Of a stretch of 64,000 bases of DNA, positions 12,888 to 20,994 are shown piece by piece. This DNA comes from [Mycobacterium] zoologicum (GTDB lineage Bacteria; Actinomycetota; Actinomycetes; Mycobacteriales; Mycobacteriaceae), in contig NZ_CP083985.1 in assembly GCF_020172665.1 (NCBI RefSeq), positions 4,260,825 through 4,324,824 of the forward strand. Direction: 5' to 3'. The first letter of the stretch is position 1; each line of letters begins with the position of its first letter. Position numbers and translations under genes: made by a program. The notes beneath the pieces are model-generated. The model searched no databases. It was not told the DNA's origin and worked only from the letters and a program-made list of their open reading frames with translations.

Positions 12888-14447
12888 GTGCAGGTCACCA
12901 GCGTCGGGCACGCCGGCTTCCGGATCGAGACCCCGGCGGGCAGCATCCTCTGCGACCCCTGGGTGAACCCCGCCTACTTCGCGTCGTGGTTCCCGTTCCC
13001 GGACAACTCCGAGCTGGACTGGGATGCCCTCGGCGACTGCGACTACCTCTACATCTCGCACCTGCACCACGACCACTTCGACCCGCGGCACCTGAGCAAG
13101 CACGTCAACAAGGATGCGGTGGTGTTGCTGCCGGACTTCCCGGTGCCCGACCTGCGCGGTGAGCTGGAGAAGCTGGGCTTCCACCGGTTCTTCGAGACAG
13201 AAGACTCGGTGCGGCACACGGTGAGCGGCCCCAAGGGCGAGCTGGACGTGATGATCATCGCGCTGCGCGCCCCGGCCGACGGCCCGATCGGCGACTCGGG
13301 GCTGGTGGTGCACGACGGCACGACGACCGTGTTCAACATGAACGACTGCCGGCCGATCGACCTGGACGTACTCGGTGCGTTCGATGCGATCGACGTGCAC
13401 CTGCTGCAGTACTCCGGGGCGATCTGGTACCCGATGGTCTACGACATGCCGGCCCGCGCCAAGGAGGCGTTCGGCACCCAGAAGCGGCAACGGCAGATGG
13501 ACCGGGCCCGCCAGTACATCGACCACGTCGGCGCGACCTGGGTGGTGCCCTCAGCCGGCCCGCCGTGCTTCTTGGATCCCGAGCTGCGTGACCTCAACGA
13601 TGATCATGGCGACCCGGCCAACATCTTCCCCGACGAGATGGTGTTCCTGGACCAGATGCGCCGCAACGGCCACGACCGCGGACTGCTGATGATCCCCGGC
13701 ACCACCGCGAGTTTCACCGGCGCGCAATTGGATTCGCTGACCCACCCGATCCCCGAGGCCGACGTCGAGGCGATCTTCACCTCCGGCAAGGCGGACTACA
13801 TCGCCGACTACGCGCAGAGGATGGCTCCGGTGCTGGCCGCCGAGAAGGCGTCCTGGGCGCCGGCGGCGGGCCCGGCCATGCTGGAGCCGCTGCGCGCGCT
13901 GTTCGAGCCGATCATGGGCAAGAGCAACGAGATCTGCGACGGCATCGGCTATCCGGTGGAGCTGGTGCTAGACGGTCCCGAGCACACCGAGACAGTGGTG
14001 CTGGACTTCCCCGAACGCATAGTGCGCGAACCTGTTGCGGGCGAGAAGTTCCGCTACGGCTTCGGAATACCGCCGGAGCTGGTGCGGACCGTGCTGCGCG
14101 ACAACGAACCGGACTGGGTCAACACCATCTTCCTGTCCACCCGGTTCCGGGCCTGGCGGGTCGGCGGCTACAACGAGTACCTCTACACGTTCTTCAAGTG
14201 CCTGACCGAGGACCGGATCGTCTACGCCGACGGCTGGTTCGGTGAGAGCCACGACGACTCGGCGATGATCGAGTTGGGTGACTGGCAGATTCAGCGTCGC
14301 TGCCCACACATGAAGGCCGACCTGTCGAAGTTCGGGGTGATCGAGGGCGAGACCCTGACCTGCAACCAGCACGGCTGGCAGTGGGACCTCAAGACCGGCC
14401 GCTGCCTGACCGCCAAGGGCCACGAGTTGCGCTGCGAGAAACTGTGA
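12888..14447 (+). CDS. Metallo-beta-lactamase-fold / Rieske [2Fe-2S] protein (Rv3818-like)
   Basis: Two-domain protein of 519 aa. The N-terminal half is a metallo-beta-lactamase fold with the metal motif SHLHHDHFD near residue 65. The C-terminal part is a Rieske domain with the cluster ligands CPH at the start and CNQHGW about 25 residues later. The combination resembles the CMP-sialate hydroxylase-like Rieske family and matches Rv3818 in length and place. The reaction is unknown. The start is a GTG after a GGGAG. The next small gene overlaps its stop as GTGA, so the two are likely functional partners. Confidence 0.88.
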   Translation: MQVTSVGHAGFRIETPAGSILCDPWVNPAYFASWFPFPDNSELDWDALGDCDYLYISHLHHDHFDPRHLSKHVNKDAVVLLPDFPVPDLRGELEKLGFHRFFETEDSVRHTVSGPKGELDVMIIALRAPADGPIGDSGLVVHDGTTTVFNMNDCRPIDLDVLGAFDAIDVHLLQYSGAIWYPMVYDMPARAKEAFGTQKRQRQMDRARQYIDHVGATWVVPSAGPPCFLDPELRDLNDDHGDPANIFPDEMVFLDQMRRNGHDRGLLMIPGTTASFTGAQLDSLTHPIPEADVEAIFTSGKADYIADYAQRMAPVLAAEKASWAPAAGPAMLEPLRALFEPIMGKSNEICDGIGYPVELVLDGPEHTETVVLDFPERIVREPVAGEKFRYGFGIPPELVRTVLRDNEPDWVNTIFLSTRFRAWRVGGYNEYLYTFFKCLTEDRIVYADGWFGESHDDSAMIELGDWQIQRRCPHMKADLSKFGVIEGETLTCNQHGWQWDLKTGRCLTAKGHELRCEKL

Positions 14448-14770
14448 CCGGCTCCTACGACGACGGCCTGGTGGTGTTGGACGCCCAGGCGATCACGTTG
14501 CGCCGCTACCACTTTCCCTCCGGTACGGCCAAGGTGATCCCGCTGTCTGCGGTGGTCGGCTACCGCGCCGAACCGCTGGGGGTGGTTCACCGGTTTCGGA
14601 TCTGGGGTAGCTCGGATCTGCGGCGCTGGCTGCCACTGGACATCGGGCGGCCGATGCGCAGCACGCTGGTCACCCTGGATCTCGCGGGCTCCCCGTGGCC
14701 GCAGCCGGCCTTCACCCCGGCCGAACCGGAGAAGTTCCAGAAGCTGCTCGACGAACTGCTGGCCGGCTGA
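14444..14770 (+). CDS. Small conserved protein of unknown function (Rv3819-like)
   Basis: A 108-aa soluble protein with no signal peptide or membrane segment. The GTG start overlaps the stop of the Rieske gene by four bases (GTGA), which argues for coupled translation. The sequence alternates short beta-prone stretches (GLVVLDAQAITLRRYHFP, AKVIPLSAVVGYRAEP) in a pattern like a small PH-type barrel, but that fold is only a guess. The same small gene follows the Rieske gene in M. tuberculosis, and this constant pairing is the main clue to function. Confidence 0.78.
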   Translation: MTGSYDDGLVVLDAQAITLRRYHFPSGTAKVIPLSAVVGYRAEPLGVVHRFRIWGSSDLRRWLPLDIGRPMRSTLVTLDLAGSPWPQPAFTPAEPEKFQKLLDELLAG

Positions 14771-14783
14771 TCCCTCTGCCGGT

Positions 14784-14835
14784 CGTGCAGAAACGTACAC
14801 CCCCACCTGGGGCTTTGCCGAACCTTTGTGCACCC
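14784..14835. repeat. Dyad-symmetric intergenic element with CCCCACCTGGGG core (copy 1)
   Basis: The core CCCCACCTGGGG at 14801-14812 is flanked by GTGCAGAAACGT (14785-14796) and ACCTTTGTGCAC (14822-14833), which pair at 10 of 12 positions. It lies just after a plus-strand gene. The same 12-base core, again framed by GTGCAG-type arms, occurs at 63923-63934 after fbpC. It may act as a terminator, but the shared core suggests a repeat family. Confidence 0.6.
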
Positions 14836-14889
14836 TCGCGGGGTGGGGGAAGTGGTAGCGTTGGACGCCGCTGACAGTTGGGGGTGATC

Positions 14890-15195
14890 ATGTTCGTCGA
14901 TCGGGCAGGATTGCGTTACGGCGCTCGTGATTCGAGTGCCGCCGGCGAGCACGCCCAGACCGGTGGACAACACCTTGCGGGGTCCTCGCCGGTGGAGGGG
15001 ATGTTCGGGGATTTCCCGGAGGCCGCCGGCCTGCATGAGGTGGTCGGCGCGGCCCACGACCATCACACCACAGCGCTGGACACTCACCAGCGAATCCTGA
15101 ATGGCGTTGCCCACCATGCGAACTACGCCGAGCAGCAGTTCGGCGCGATGGACGAACGCAACGCCCAAGCGCTGCGCGACGTGCGGTGCACCTAG
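14890..15195 (+). CDS. DUF2563-family protein
   Basis: A 101-aa soluble protein that I recognise as the mycobacteria-specific DUF2563 family. It begins MFVD and carries the MFGDF and MDERNA segments characteristic of the family. Its helical, alanine- and histidine-rich middle and size recall small type VII secretion (WXG100-like) partners, though no WXG motif is present. The ATG at 14890 follows a G-run; TTG/GTG starts a few codons upstream are possible. Its stop overlaps the start of the DUF1023 hydrolase gene by 10 bases, so the two are co-expressed. Confidence 0.8.
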   Translation: MFVDRAGLRYGARDSSAAGEHAQTGGQHLAGSSPVEGMFGDFPEAAGLHEVVGAAHDHHTTALDTHQRILNGVAHHANYAEQQFGAMDERNAQALRDVRCT

Positions 15196-17060
15196 AGTCG
15201 ATCAGCATTCCCCTGCTGGTCGCCGAGGCCGGCGGTGACCCGTGGGTGATCAATGCGGCCCTGCAGCACGGCCGTCCGGGCCAGATCGACAACCTGGCGA
15301 GTGCGTTCCACAACGCCGGCAAGTCCGCCTCCGACGCCGACACCGCCTTCGAGCAGGCCCGCAAGCGCTTTGAGGGCGCCTGGAACCGCGAGACCGGCGA
15401 CCATCCGATCAACGACGCCGCCCAGGTACAGCTGGTCACCGGCTCACTCGGCGTGCAGGCCGCGCAGCTGCCGAAGATCGCCGCCGACCTGGAAAGCATT
15501 GCCGCGGCCCTGGCCGAGGCGCAGAAAGCGTCGGCGGCGTGCATCGCCGAACTCGAGACCGTCCTGGAGGGCATCGACAAACACCTGACGCGCTGGCTCC
15601 AGTTGGACCGGGACCCGACGCTCACCGCCGAGCAACGCCAAGACGTCCACGACAACATCCACGAGCTGCAACAGGCGGCGATCGACGACACCGCGGAGAC
15701 CCTGCGCCGCGTCAAGGCCATCCGCGACACCTACCTGACGGCGTTGCGCGCCGCCGAGGCCCGGCTGCGGGCCGAAGGCTACGACCCGGGGCTGGTCAAG
15801 AATCTCGACCAGCCGACGTCACCGCTGGGCGATCCGCTGCTGCCGATCCCGCCGGCCGGCACCGACTCGCAGGCGGTCACGAACTGGTGGAACTCGCTGA
15901 CCCCGCAGCAGCGGGCGACCTACATCGCCCAGCACTCCGAGGATCTGGGCAACCTGCCGGGTATCCCGGTCGACGTGTCCAACGAGATCAACCGCGCAGT
16001 GATGACCGACGACCTGAATCGCGTCACCGACGTCGCGCACGCGCGGGGTGTGTCCGTCGACGACGTGCTGGCCGACCCGGGCAAGTACGGCATGTCGGCT
16101 ACCGCCATCCACCGCTACAACATCGCCCGCAACACCCAGGACGGCCTGTCCACCTCAGCGGATGTGAAGGACGAGCGAGGAGATCACCCGGATGTGTTCC
16201 TCTGGCGCTACCGGCCCGAGGCATTCGCCAGCGGCGACGGGGCCGCGGCGATCGCGATGGGCAATCCGGACAAGGCGGCCAACACCACCGTGCTGGTGAA
16301 GGGATTGGGTTCCGGTGTCGCTCAAGGAACCCTGTCCAACCCCGACGGCACCCGGCTGTACCACGAGGCCAACGCCGCCGACTGGGACAAGGACACCGCG
16401 GTGGTGATGTGGGTCGGTTACGACGCACCCGACTCGGTGTTCGATCCCGGCCTGTACCAACCGAACATGGCGCGCACCGGGGGCGAGGCGCTGGCACTCG
16501 ACGTCAACTCGCTGGCAGCCACCCACCAGGGCGCGCCGACGCACCTGACCGTGGTGGGCCACTCCTACGGTTCCACGACGGTGGCCGACGCCGCGGCCGG
16601 CTACGGCATGCACGCCGACGACGTGGTCCTGGTCGGCAGCCCGGGGACCGACCTCGCTCACTCGGCCGCCGACTTTCACCTTCCAGAAGGCGGGCATGTC
16701 TTCGTCGGTGACTCCGCCCGTGACGAGGTGGGCTGGCTGGGGCACAACACCATTCGGACGCCGTTCGGCGGAATCGGTTTGGGTGACGACCCGGCCATGG
16801 AAGACTTCGGCGCGACGCGGTTCAAGGCGGAACTCCCCGATCGCTCACTCAACCCCGTCTACGCGCACTCGCACTACTTCGACAACGGCTCGGAATCGCT
16901 GTTCAGCATCGCCGATGTGGCCTCCGGGCACGGCGATGCCCTCGAGCACGACGGCATGCTTGCGCCGCACCGCCGGGATTCGTTCCTGCCGCCGGTCCTC
17001 GATCCGGAATCCGCCCGGGACGGCACCGTCGGCCACTACCACAGCACACCCGGCGGCTGA
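15186..17060 (+). CDS. DUF1023-type alpha/beta hydrolase with helical N-terminal region
   Basis: A 624-aa protein. Residues 1-190 are long alanine/glutamate-rich helices of the kind seen in type VII secretion substrates. Residues from about 330 to 620 form an alpha/beta hydrolase of the DUF1023 family. The nucleophile elbow is VVGHSYGS with the serine at about residue 460; a candidate catalytic histidine is in YAHSHYFDNGS. There is no signal peptide. The GTG start overlaps the DUF2563 gene by 10 bases, and a lipoprotein gene follows 36 bases downstream. The substrate is unknown. The triad sits where M. tuberculosis has the sulfolipid locus. Confidence 0.82.
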   Translation: MHLESISIPLLVAEAGGDPWVINAALQHGRPGQIDNLASAFHNAGKSASDADTAFEQARKRFEGAWNRETGDHPINDAAQVQLVTGSLGVQAAQLPKIAADLESIAAALAEAQKASAACIAELETVLEGIDKHLTRWLQLDRDPTLTAEQRQDVHDNIHELQQAAIDDTAETLRRVKAIRDTYLTALRAAEARLRAEGYDPGLVKNLDQPTSPLGDPLLPIPPAGTDSQAVTNWWNSLTPQQRATYIAQHSEDLGNLPGIPVDVSNEINRAVMTDDLNRVTDVAHARGVSVDDVLADPGKYGMSATAIHRYNIARNTQDGLSTSADVKDERGDHPDVFLWRYRPEAFASGDGAAAIAMGNPDKAANTTVLVKGLGSGVAQGTLSNPDGTRLYHEANAADWDKDTAVVMWVGYDAPDSVFDPGLYQPNMARTGGEALALDVNSLAATHQGAPTHLTVVGHSYGSTTVADAAAGYGMHADDVVLVGSPGTDLAHSAADFHLPEGGHVFVGDSARDEVGWLGHNTIRTPFGGIGLGDDPAMEDFGATRFKAELPDRSLNPVYAHSHYFDNGSESLFSIADVASGHGDALEHDGMLAPHRRDSFLPPVLDPESARDGTVGHYHSTPGG

Positions 17061-17096
17061 ACATGCACGACGAACCCTACGGAGAGGACGGAACGA

Positions 17097-17618
17097 GTGT
17101 GGATCTTCTGGAAATCCGCTGCGGCGGCGTCGATTACCGCTCTGTTGCTGGGCGGGTGTGCTGAGGTGCGCGACCCCATCACTCCCGAGCAGGCCCGTGC
17201 CGAAGTCGTCGACGCCGCCCGCGACGTGGTCCGTGACCTGCACGCGGATGTCACCGAGGCGCTGTTCCGCTACGAATCCTGTAATGACCAGGGCGAACCG
17301 CCGTTTCGGGGCGTGGTGATGATGTCGTTCTGGATGCCGGGCGTCCCGCACGACCAGCCCGCTGATCCGCAGCGTGTCATCGCGGAGATGACCGCACACG
17401 GCTGGAGCACCGACTCCGATTTCATCTCGCACTCGCCGACGCTGCGCAAGGGCGACGTCAACGCCATCGTCACGGTGGTGCCACCGGCTCGCCCCGGGCA
17501 GACGTTCCACAGCCACGTCGGCGTCGACCTCAACGGCCAGTGCCGCGACACCTTCGACCACCGCAAGGACCGCTCCATCCTCTCGGTCGACGTCTCGGGC
17601 GAACTGACCCGTCCTTAG
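17097..17618 (+). CDS. Probable lipoprotein (LppA/LppB-like)
   Basis: A 173-aa exported lipoprotein. The GTG-initiated N-terminus has a short hydrophobic helix ending in LLLGGC, a plausible lipobox with the acylated cysteine near residue 21. The mature part has two further cysteines (SCNDQGE and GQCRDTF) that could form a disulfide. Its size and place after a DUF1023 hydrolase recall, from memory, the M. tuberculosis lppA/lppB neighbourhood; this resemblance is unverified. It could be an inhibitor or anchor for the hydrolase. It ends convergent with, and 4 bases into, the oxidoreductase gene. Confidence 0.78.
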   Translation: MWIFWKSAAAASITALLLGGCAEVRDPITPEQARAEVVDAARDVVRDLHADVTEALFRYESCNDQGEPPFRGVVMMSFWMPGVPHDQPADPQRVIAEMTAHGWSTDSDFISHSPTLRKGDVNAIVTVVPPARPGQTFHSHVGVDLNGQCRDTFDHRKDRSILSVDVSGELTRP

Positions 17619-19171
17619 CGGTCGGCCAGCACCTGATGCGCCGCGTTGTAGCCGGGGATGAAGGTGATCCCGGGCCCGCCGTGACAGCCCGCGCTTCCCA
17701 GATACAGTCCGGTGACCGGTAGCGGTTGCCCGACAAAGCCTTTGGCGCCGGGGCGGTTGGGGCCGATCGCATTCGGGTTCAGCAGGCCGTGGCAGTAGTC
17801 ACCGCCGGGGGCGCCGAACATGGTGGCCATATGGCGCGGGGTGAAGGTGGTGTGCCGGGTGATGCTGCTCTCGAAATTCGGTGCCAGCCTGGTGATCTTG
17901 TCGATCACGCGCTGGCCCATCTCCACCTTCATCTCGCCGTAGTTGCCGTCGCCCTCGATCGGGAACCACAGCGCGAACGCCGACGCCGCGTGCTTGCCGG
18001 CCGGGGCCAGGTCGGGATCGTGCAATGACGGGATCTGCAGCACCACAGTCGGATCGGCGGGCACGTTACCGCGGCGGGCGTCCTCCCACTGCTGTTGCAC
18101 CTCCTCGGGGGTGCAGAAGATCCCCAGCGACGCCTGCAGGGCGGGATCGTTGAGCAGCTCGTAGGGCGCGCTGAACCGCGGTGCCTCGTCCAGCGCGAAA
18201 TGCATCTGCAGGTAGGAGCCGCGGTGGTCGGTGCGGGCGTAGCGGGCGCGGACGTCCTCGGGTATCGCGTGTGGATCGATCAGGTCGCCGATGGTGGCGT
18301 CGGGCGCTATGGCCGACACCACCACCGGCGCTGCGACGGTGTCCCCGGTTTCGGTACGCACTCCGGTCACCCGGCCCTCGGCCACCAGGATCTCGGCCAC
18401 CTTGGCACGCAGCCGCAGCTCACCGCCGAGCCCGGTGAAGGTGTCGGCCAGATGCGCGGTCAGCGCGCCGATCCCGCCGCGCAGCTTCTTCATCAGGATG
18501 GTGTTCTCGTCGGGAACCCCCAGTCCGTAGGCCAGCGCCGCGGCGCTGCCGGGGGTGGCCGGGCCGCGGTAGAGCGTATTGACGGCCAGCACGGTGAACG
18601 ACCCGCGCAGCGCGCCGTGCTTCTCCCGGTCGGGTAGGTAGCGGTCCAGCACGTCGGTGACCGAGGCGAACAGCATGTCGTCGATGGCGGCACGTTCGAA
18701 TTCGTTTGTGGCGCACGCATACATCTCGTCGAGCGTCTTGGGTGGCAGGCCGGCCTCGAAGCGGCCCAGCGCCCGGGTGGGGGCCTGGCTCCAGGCCAGC
18801 AGCCCGGCCATGCCGTTGACGGCCTCGGCGCCGTGCACCTCGGACAGGTGGGTGAACAGCTTCATCGGGTCGGTGTACTGGATCAGCGGGTCATCGCCGA
18901 CGCCGCGCAGCGCCACCGACATCACCTCGAGGTCGAGGCTGTCCAGGTCGTCCAGGCCCAGCTCGGCGCTGACCGCGCGCGACGTCGGGAACTGCACCGA
19001 GCCGGCGATCTCGAATCGGTAGCCGTCGAACAGCTCCACCGTCGAGGCCATCCCGCCGGCGTACAGCCCGGACTCCAGGCACAGGGTTCGCAGTCCGGCG
19101 CGCTGCAGGATGAGCGCCGCCGCAAGCCCGTTGTGTCCCGCGCCTATGACGATCGCGTCGTATTCGGCCAT
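17615..19171 (-). CDS. FAD-dependent phytoene-desaturase-like oxidoreductase (Rv3829c-like)
   Basis: A 518-aa flavoprotein of the carotenoid desaturase/amine oxidase family. The N-terminus has the dinucleotide-binding motif VIGAGHNGLAAALIL followed by the family signature LESGLYAGGMAST. The C-terminus carries the conserved GLYLGSAGCHGGPGITFIPGYNAA segment. The ATG at 19171 starts at MAEYDAIVIG; an upstream in-frame start lacks support. It is presumed to oxidise an isoprenoid or other lipid, but no carotenoid genes are nearby. Its promoter region holds a 14-base sequence repeated in inverted orientation upstream of the neighbouring TetR gene, so that repressor probably controls it. Confidence 0.87.
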   Translation of the reverse strand: MAEYDAIVIGAGHNGLAAALILQRAGLRTLCLESGLYAGGMASTVELFDGYRFEIAGSVQFPTSRAVSAELGLDDLDSLDLEVMSVALRGVGDDPLIQYTDPMKLFTHLSEVHGAEAVNGMAGLLAWSQAPTRALGRFEAGLPPKTLDEMYACATNEFERAAIDDMLFASVTDVLDRYLPDREKHGALRGSFTVLAVNTLYRGPATPGSAAALAYGLGVPDENTILMKKLRGGIGALTAHLADTFTGLGGELRLRAKVAEILVAEGRVTGVRTETGDTVAAPVVVSAIAPDATIGDLIDPHAIPEDVRARYARTDHRGSYLQMHFALDEAPRFSAPYELLNDPALQASLGIFCTPEEVQQQWEDARRGNVPADPTVVLQIPSLHDPDLAPAGKHAASAFALWFPIEGDGNYGEMKVEMGQRVIDKITRLAPNFESSITRHTTFTPRHMATMFGAPGGDYCHGLLNPNAIGPNRPGAKGFVGQPLPVTGLYLGSAGCHGGPGITFIPGYNAAHQVLADR

Positions 19172-19215
19172 CACACCCAACCCTTCTCGACTTGGGCAGG
19201 CTGACACGGGTCGAT

Positions 19216-19229
19216 AAGTTTTGTCAATA
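19216..19229. promoter_or_regulatory. Probable TetR operator upstream of the oxidoreductase gene
   Basis: AAGTTTTGTCAATA at 19216-19229 is the exact reverse complement of a 14-base sequence at 19857-19870, which sits in the promoter of the adjacent TetR gene. It lies 45 bases upstream of the oxidoreductase start. The exact sharing between the two promoters suggests a common regulator. Confidence 0.65.
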
Positions 19230-19238
19230 TTGCCGGAA

Positions 19239-19814
19239 CTAGAGGTTCGACAGCGAATCCAGCGCGGTGCGGCACATCCGGGCCAGCTCGGCCAGCGAAC
19301 GGTCCTCGCCCAGCATCCAGACCTCCATCGCGGCGAACACCGCCGCGCCGATGCACCGGGCCGTCACCGCCACCTGCAGCGGGTCGGCCGGCTCGGCGAT
19401 CCGCAGTCGCTCGGCCACCGCGTCGGCGAAGTCGGCCTCGACCTGGCGGATGTGGCGCACGATGCGCTCCGGGTCGAGCTCCTCGGCGCGCAGCGCGGCG
19501 ATCCGGGTCACCGCCTCAACGTCGTAGGGAAACGCGAAGATCGCCGCCTGGACCGACTCCACCACCGGCTCGCCGGGCGGCCGGGCGGCCAGCGCGGCGC
19601 GGAACCACTGCAGGCCCGCGTCGTAGTCGGCGAACAGCAGGTCGTGCTTGGAGTTGAAGTGCCGGTAGAAGGTCCGCAGCGAGACCCCGGCGTCGGCGGC
19701 GATCTGCTCGGCGGAGGTGTCCTCGACGCCCTGGGCCAGAAACCGCACCAGCGCCGCCTGGCGAAGCGCCTCGCGGGTGCGCTCGCTGCGAGCGGTCTGC
19801 GGCGGCCGGGCCAT
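19239..19814 (-). CDS. TetR-family transcriptional regulator (Rv3830c-like)
   Basis: A 191-aa repressor. The N-terminal helix-turn-helix is visible as TSAEQIAADAGVSLRTFYRHFNSKHDLL at about residues 33-60, followed by an all-helical ligand-binding domain. The order desaturase-TetR-small membrane protein matches Rv3829c-Rv3831. It lies between two copies of the same 14-base operator-like sequence, one before the downstream oxidoreductase and one before its own start, so autoregulation plus control of both neighbours is likely. Start codon ATG at 19814 with no Shine-Dalgarno, consistent with leaderless expression. Confidence 0.88.
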   Translation of the reverse strand: MARPPQTARSERTREALRQAALVRFLAQGVEDTSAEQIAADAGVSLRTFYRHFNSKHDLLFADYDAGLQWFRAALAARPPGEPVVESVQAAIFAFPYDVEAVTRIAALRAEELDPERIVRHIRQVEADFADAVAERLRIAEPADPLQVAVTARCIGAAVFAAMEVWMLGEDRSLAELARMCRTALDSLSNL

Positions 19815-19821
19815 GCCGGTA

Positions 19822-19870
19822 AACGTACCTCAGGGTGGGCGGGCGAAAAATGTCATTATTGACAAAACTT
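19822..19870. promoter_or_regulatory. Divergent promoter with palindromic TetR operator
   Basis: TGTCATTATTGACA at 19851-19864 is a palindrome with five-base arms (TGTCA/TGACA). The overlapping 19857-19870 sequence repeats the one at 19216-19229. For the minus-strand TetR gene a TACGTT -10 element at 19822-19827 lies 7 bases before the ATG, so its transcript is probably leaderless and the operator covers the -35 region. The plus-strand membrane-protein gene begins 25 bases to the right. Confidence 0.65.
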
Positions 19871-19894
19871 GCGGCGCCTGGTGAGACTGGCCGC

Positions 19895-20368
19895 ATGATC
19901 TCGCTCATCGTGCATGCAGTGCTGGGCCTGGCGACCATCTGGTGGATCGTGGCATCCAACCGCGCGGTCTTCGCGAAACCCTCTGGGGGCAAATCCTTCT
20001 CACCCCTGGAGATCGTGTACTACGTGATCGGCATCGCCTCGATCGGGCTGGGCTGGTACTTCAACATCCGCTTCGTCCAGGAATACGCGCACGGCCCCAA
20101 CCACAATCCGATCTGGGGGCCGGGCAGCTGGACGCAGTACATCCAGCTGATGTTCACCAATCCCGCTGCCGGGTCGGCCAGCCAGGACTACACCATCATC
20201 AATGTGGTTCTGCTGCCGCTGTTCACCATCGTCGACGGGTATCGGCGCGGGCTGCGGCGGCCCTGGCTGTACTTCGTGTCGAGCCTGTTCACCAGTTGCG
20301 CGTTCGCCTACGCGTTCTACTTCGCGACCATGCACCGCCAGCACCGGCACGCCGCGGCTTCGTCATAG
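19895..20368 (+). CDS. DUF2834-type membrane protein (Rv3831-like)
   Basis: A 157-aa protein with about four hydrophobic segments (residues 2-22, 45-65, 100-115, 128-148) and a short histidine-rich tail. The ATG at 19895 follows a GGTGAG. It is divergent from the TetR gene and shares its palindromic operator region, so it is probably part of the same regulon. A role in lipid or isoprenoid metabolism with the desaturase-like enzyme is inferred only from this arrangement. A start 60 bases upstream would overlap the operator and was rejected. Confidence 0.78.
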   Translation: MISLIVHAVLGLATIWWIVASNRAVFAKPSGGKSFSPLEIVYYVIGIASIGLGWYFNIRFVQEYAHGPNHNPIWGPGSWTQYIQLMFTNPAAGSASQDYTIINVVLLPLFTIVDGYRRGLRRPWLYFVSSLFTSCAFAYAFYFATMHRQHRHAAASS

Positions 20369-20425
20369 CGGGACCGCGTCAAAACCGCCTCGCGATAGGC
20401 TGGCCGCGACGACGGGAGGCAGGTC

Positions 20426-20986
20426 GTGGCCAAGCCGGTGGCGCCGCGTGGATCCGCGCGCGAACGGGTGCTGCAAGCGGCGCTGACGCTGTTCATGGAC
20501 AACAGTGTGGGCGGCACGTCCATGCAGATGATCGCCGACCAGCTGGGCGTCAGCAAACCGGCCGTCTACTACCAGTTCCGGTCCCGCGACGACATCGTGA
20601 TCGCACTGGTGGAACCGATGTTCGACGACATCGTCCGCATCATCAAGATCGCCCAGGCCATGCCGACAGGTCAGGGCAAACGCGACGTAACGGTCAGTGG
20701 CGTAGTCGAACTCGCCGTCCGATACCGCCGGCTGACGTTCCTGTTCTACGACCGCGCCGTGGAGCACGCGGTGCGATCCCGCGAAGATTTCATGGCCGTC
20801 CGCGATGACGTCGCGGCGATCCTGCACGGCCCCGAGCCGGACGCGACAACCCGCGTGATCACGACCGCGCTGCTGTCCGGAACCTTCACCGCCGCAGCAG
20901 ATCCCCAGCTGGAGGATATCGACGACGAGGAGCTGCACGAGATCCTGCTGGCCACCGCACAGCGGATGGTATCCCCGCTGGCGTGA
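20426..20986 (+). CDS. TetR-family regulator, paralog A (flanks mmpL)
   Basis: A 186-aa TetR regulator with the helix-turn-helix MQMIADQLGVSKPAVYYQFR at about residues 32-51. It has the same length as, and is clearly paralogous to, the regulator at 24464-25024, which also has MIADxLGVxxxAVYYQFR, shares ADIVIA-like and VSGxxELAVR segments, and ends in a similar D-E-E-L-H helix. The two genes bracket mmpS-mmpL. This gene ends 9 bases from the end of the convergent mmpL. GTG start. Confidence 0.87.
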   Translation: MAKPVAPRGSARERVLQAALTLFMDNSVGGTSMQMIADQLGVSKPAVYYQFRSRDDIVIALVEPMFDDIVRIIKIAQAMPTGQGKRDVTVSGVVELAVRYRRLTFLFYDRAVEHAVRSREDFMAVRDDVAAILHGPEPDATTRVITTALLSGTFTAAADPQLEDIDDEELHEILLATAQRMVSPLA

Positions 20987-20994
20987 GCCGCACG

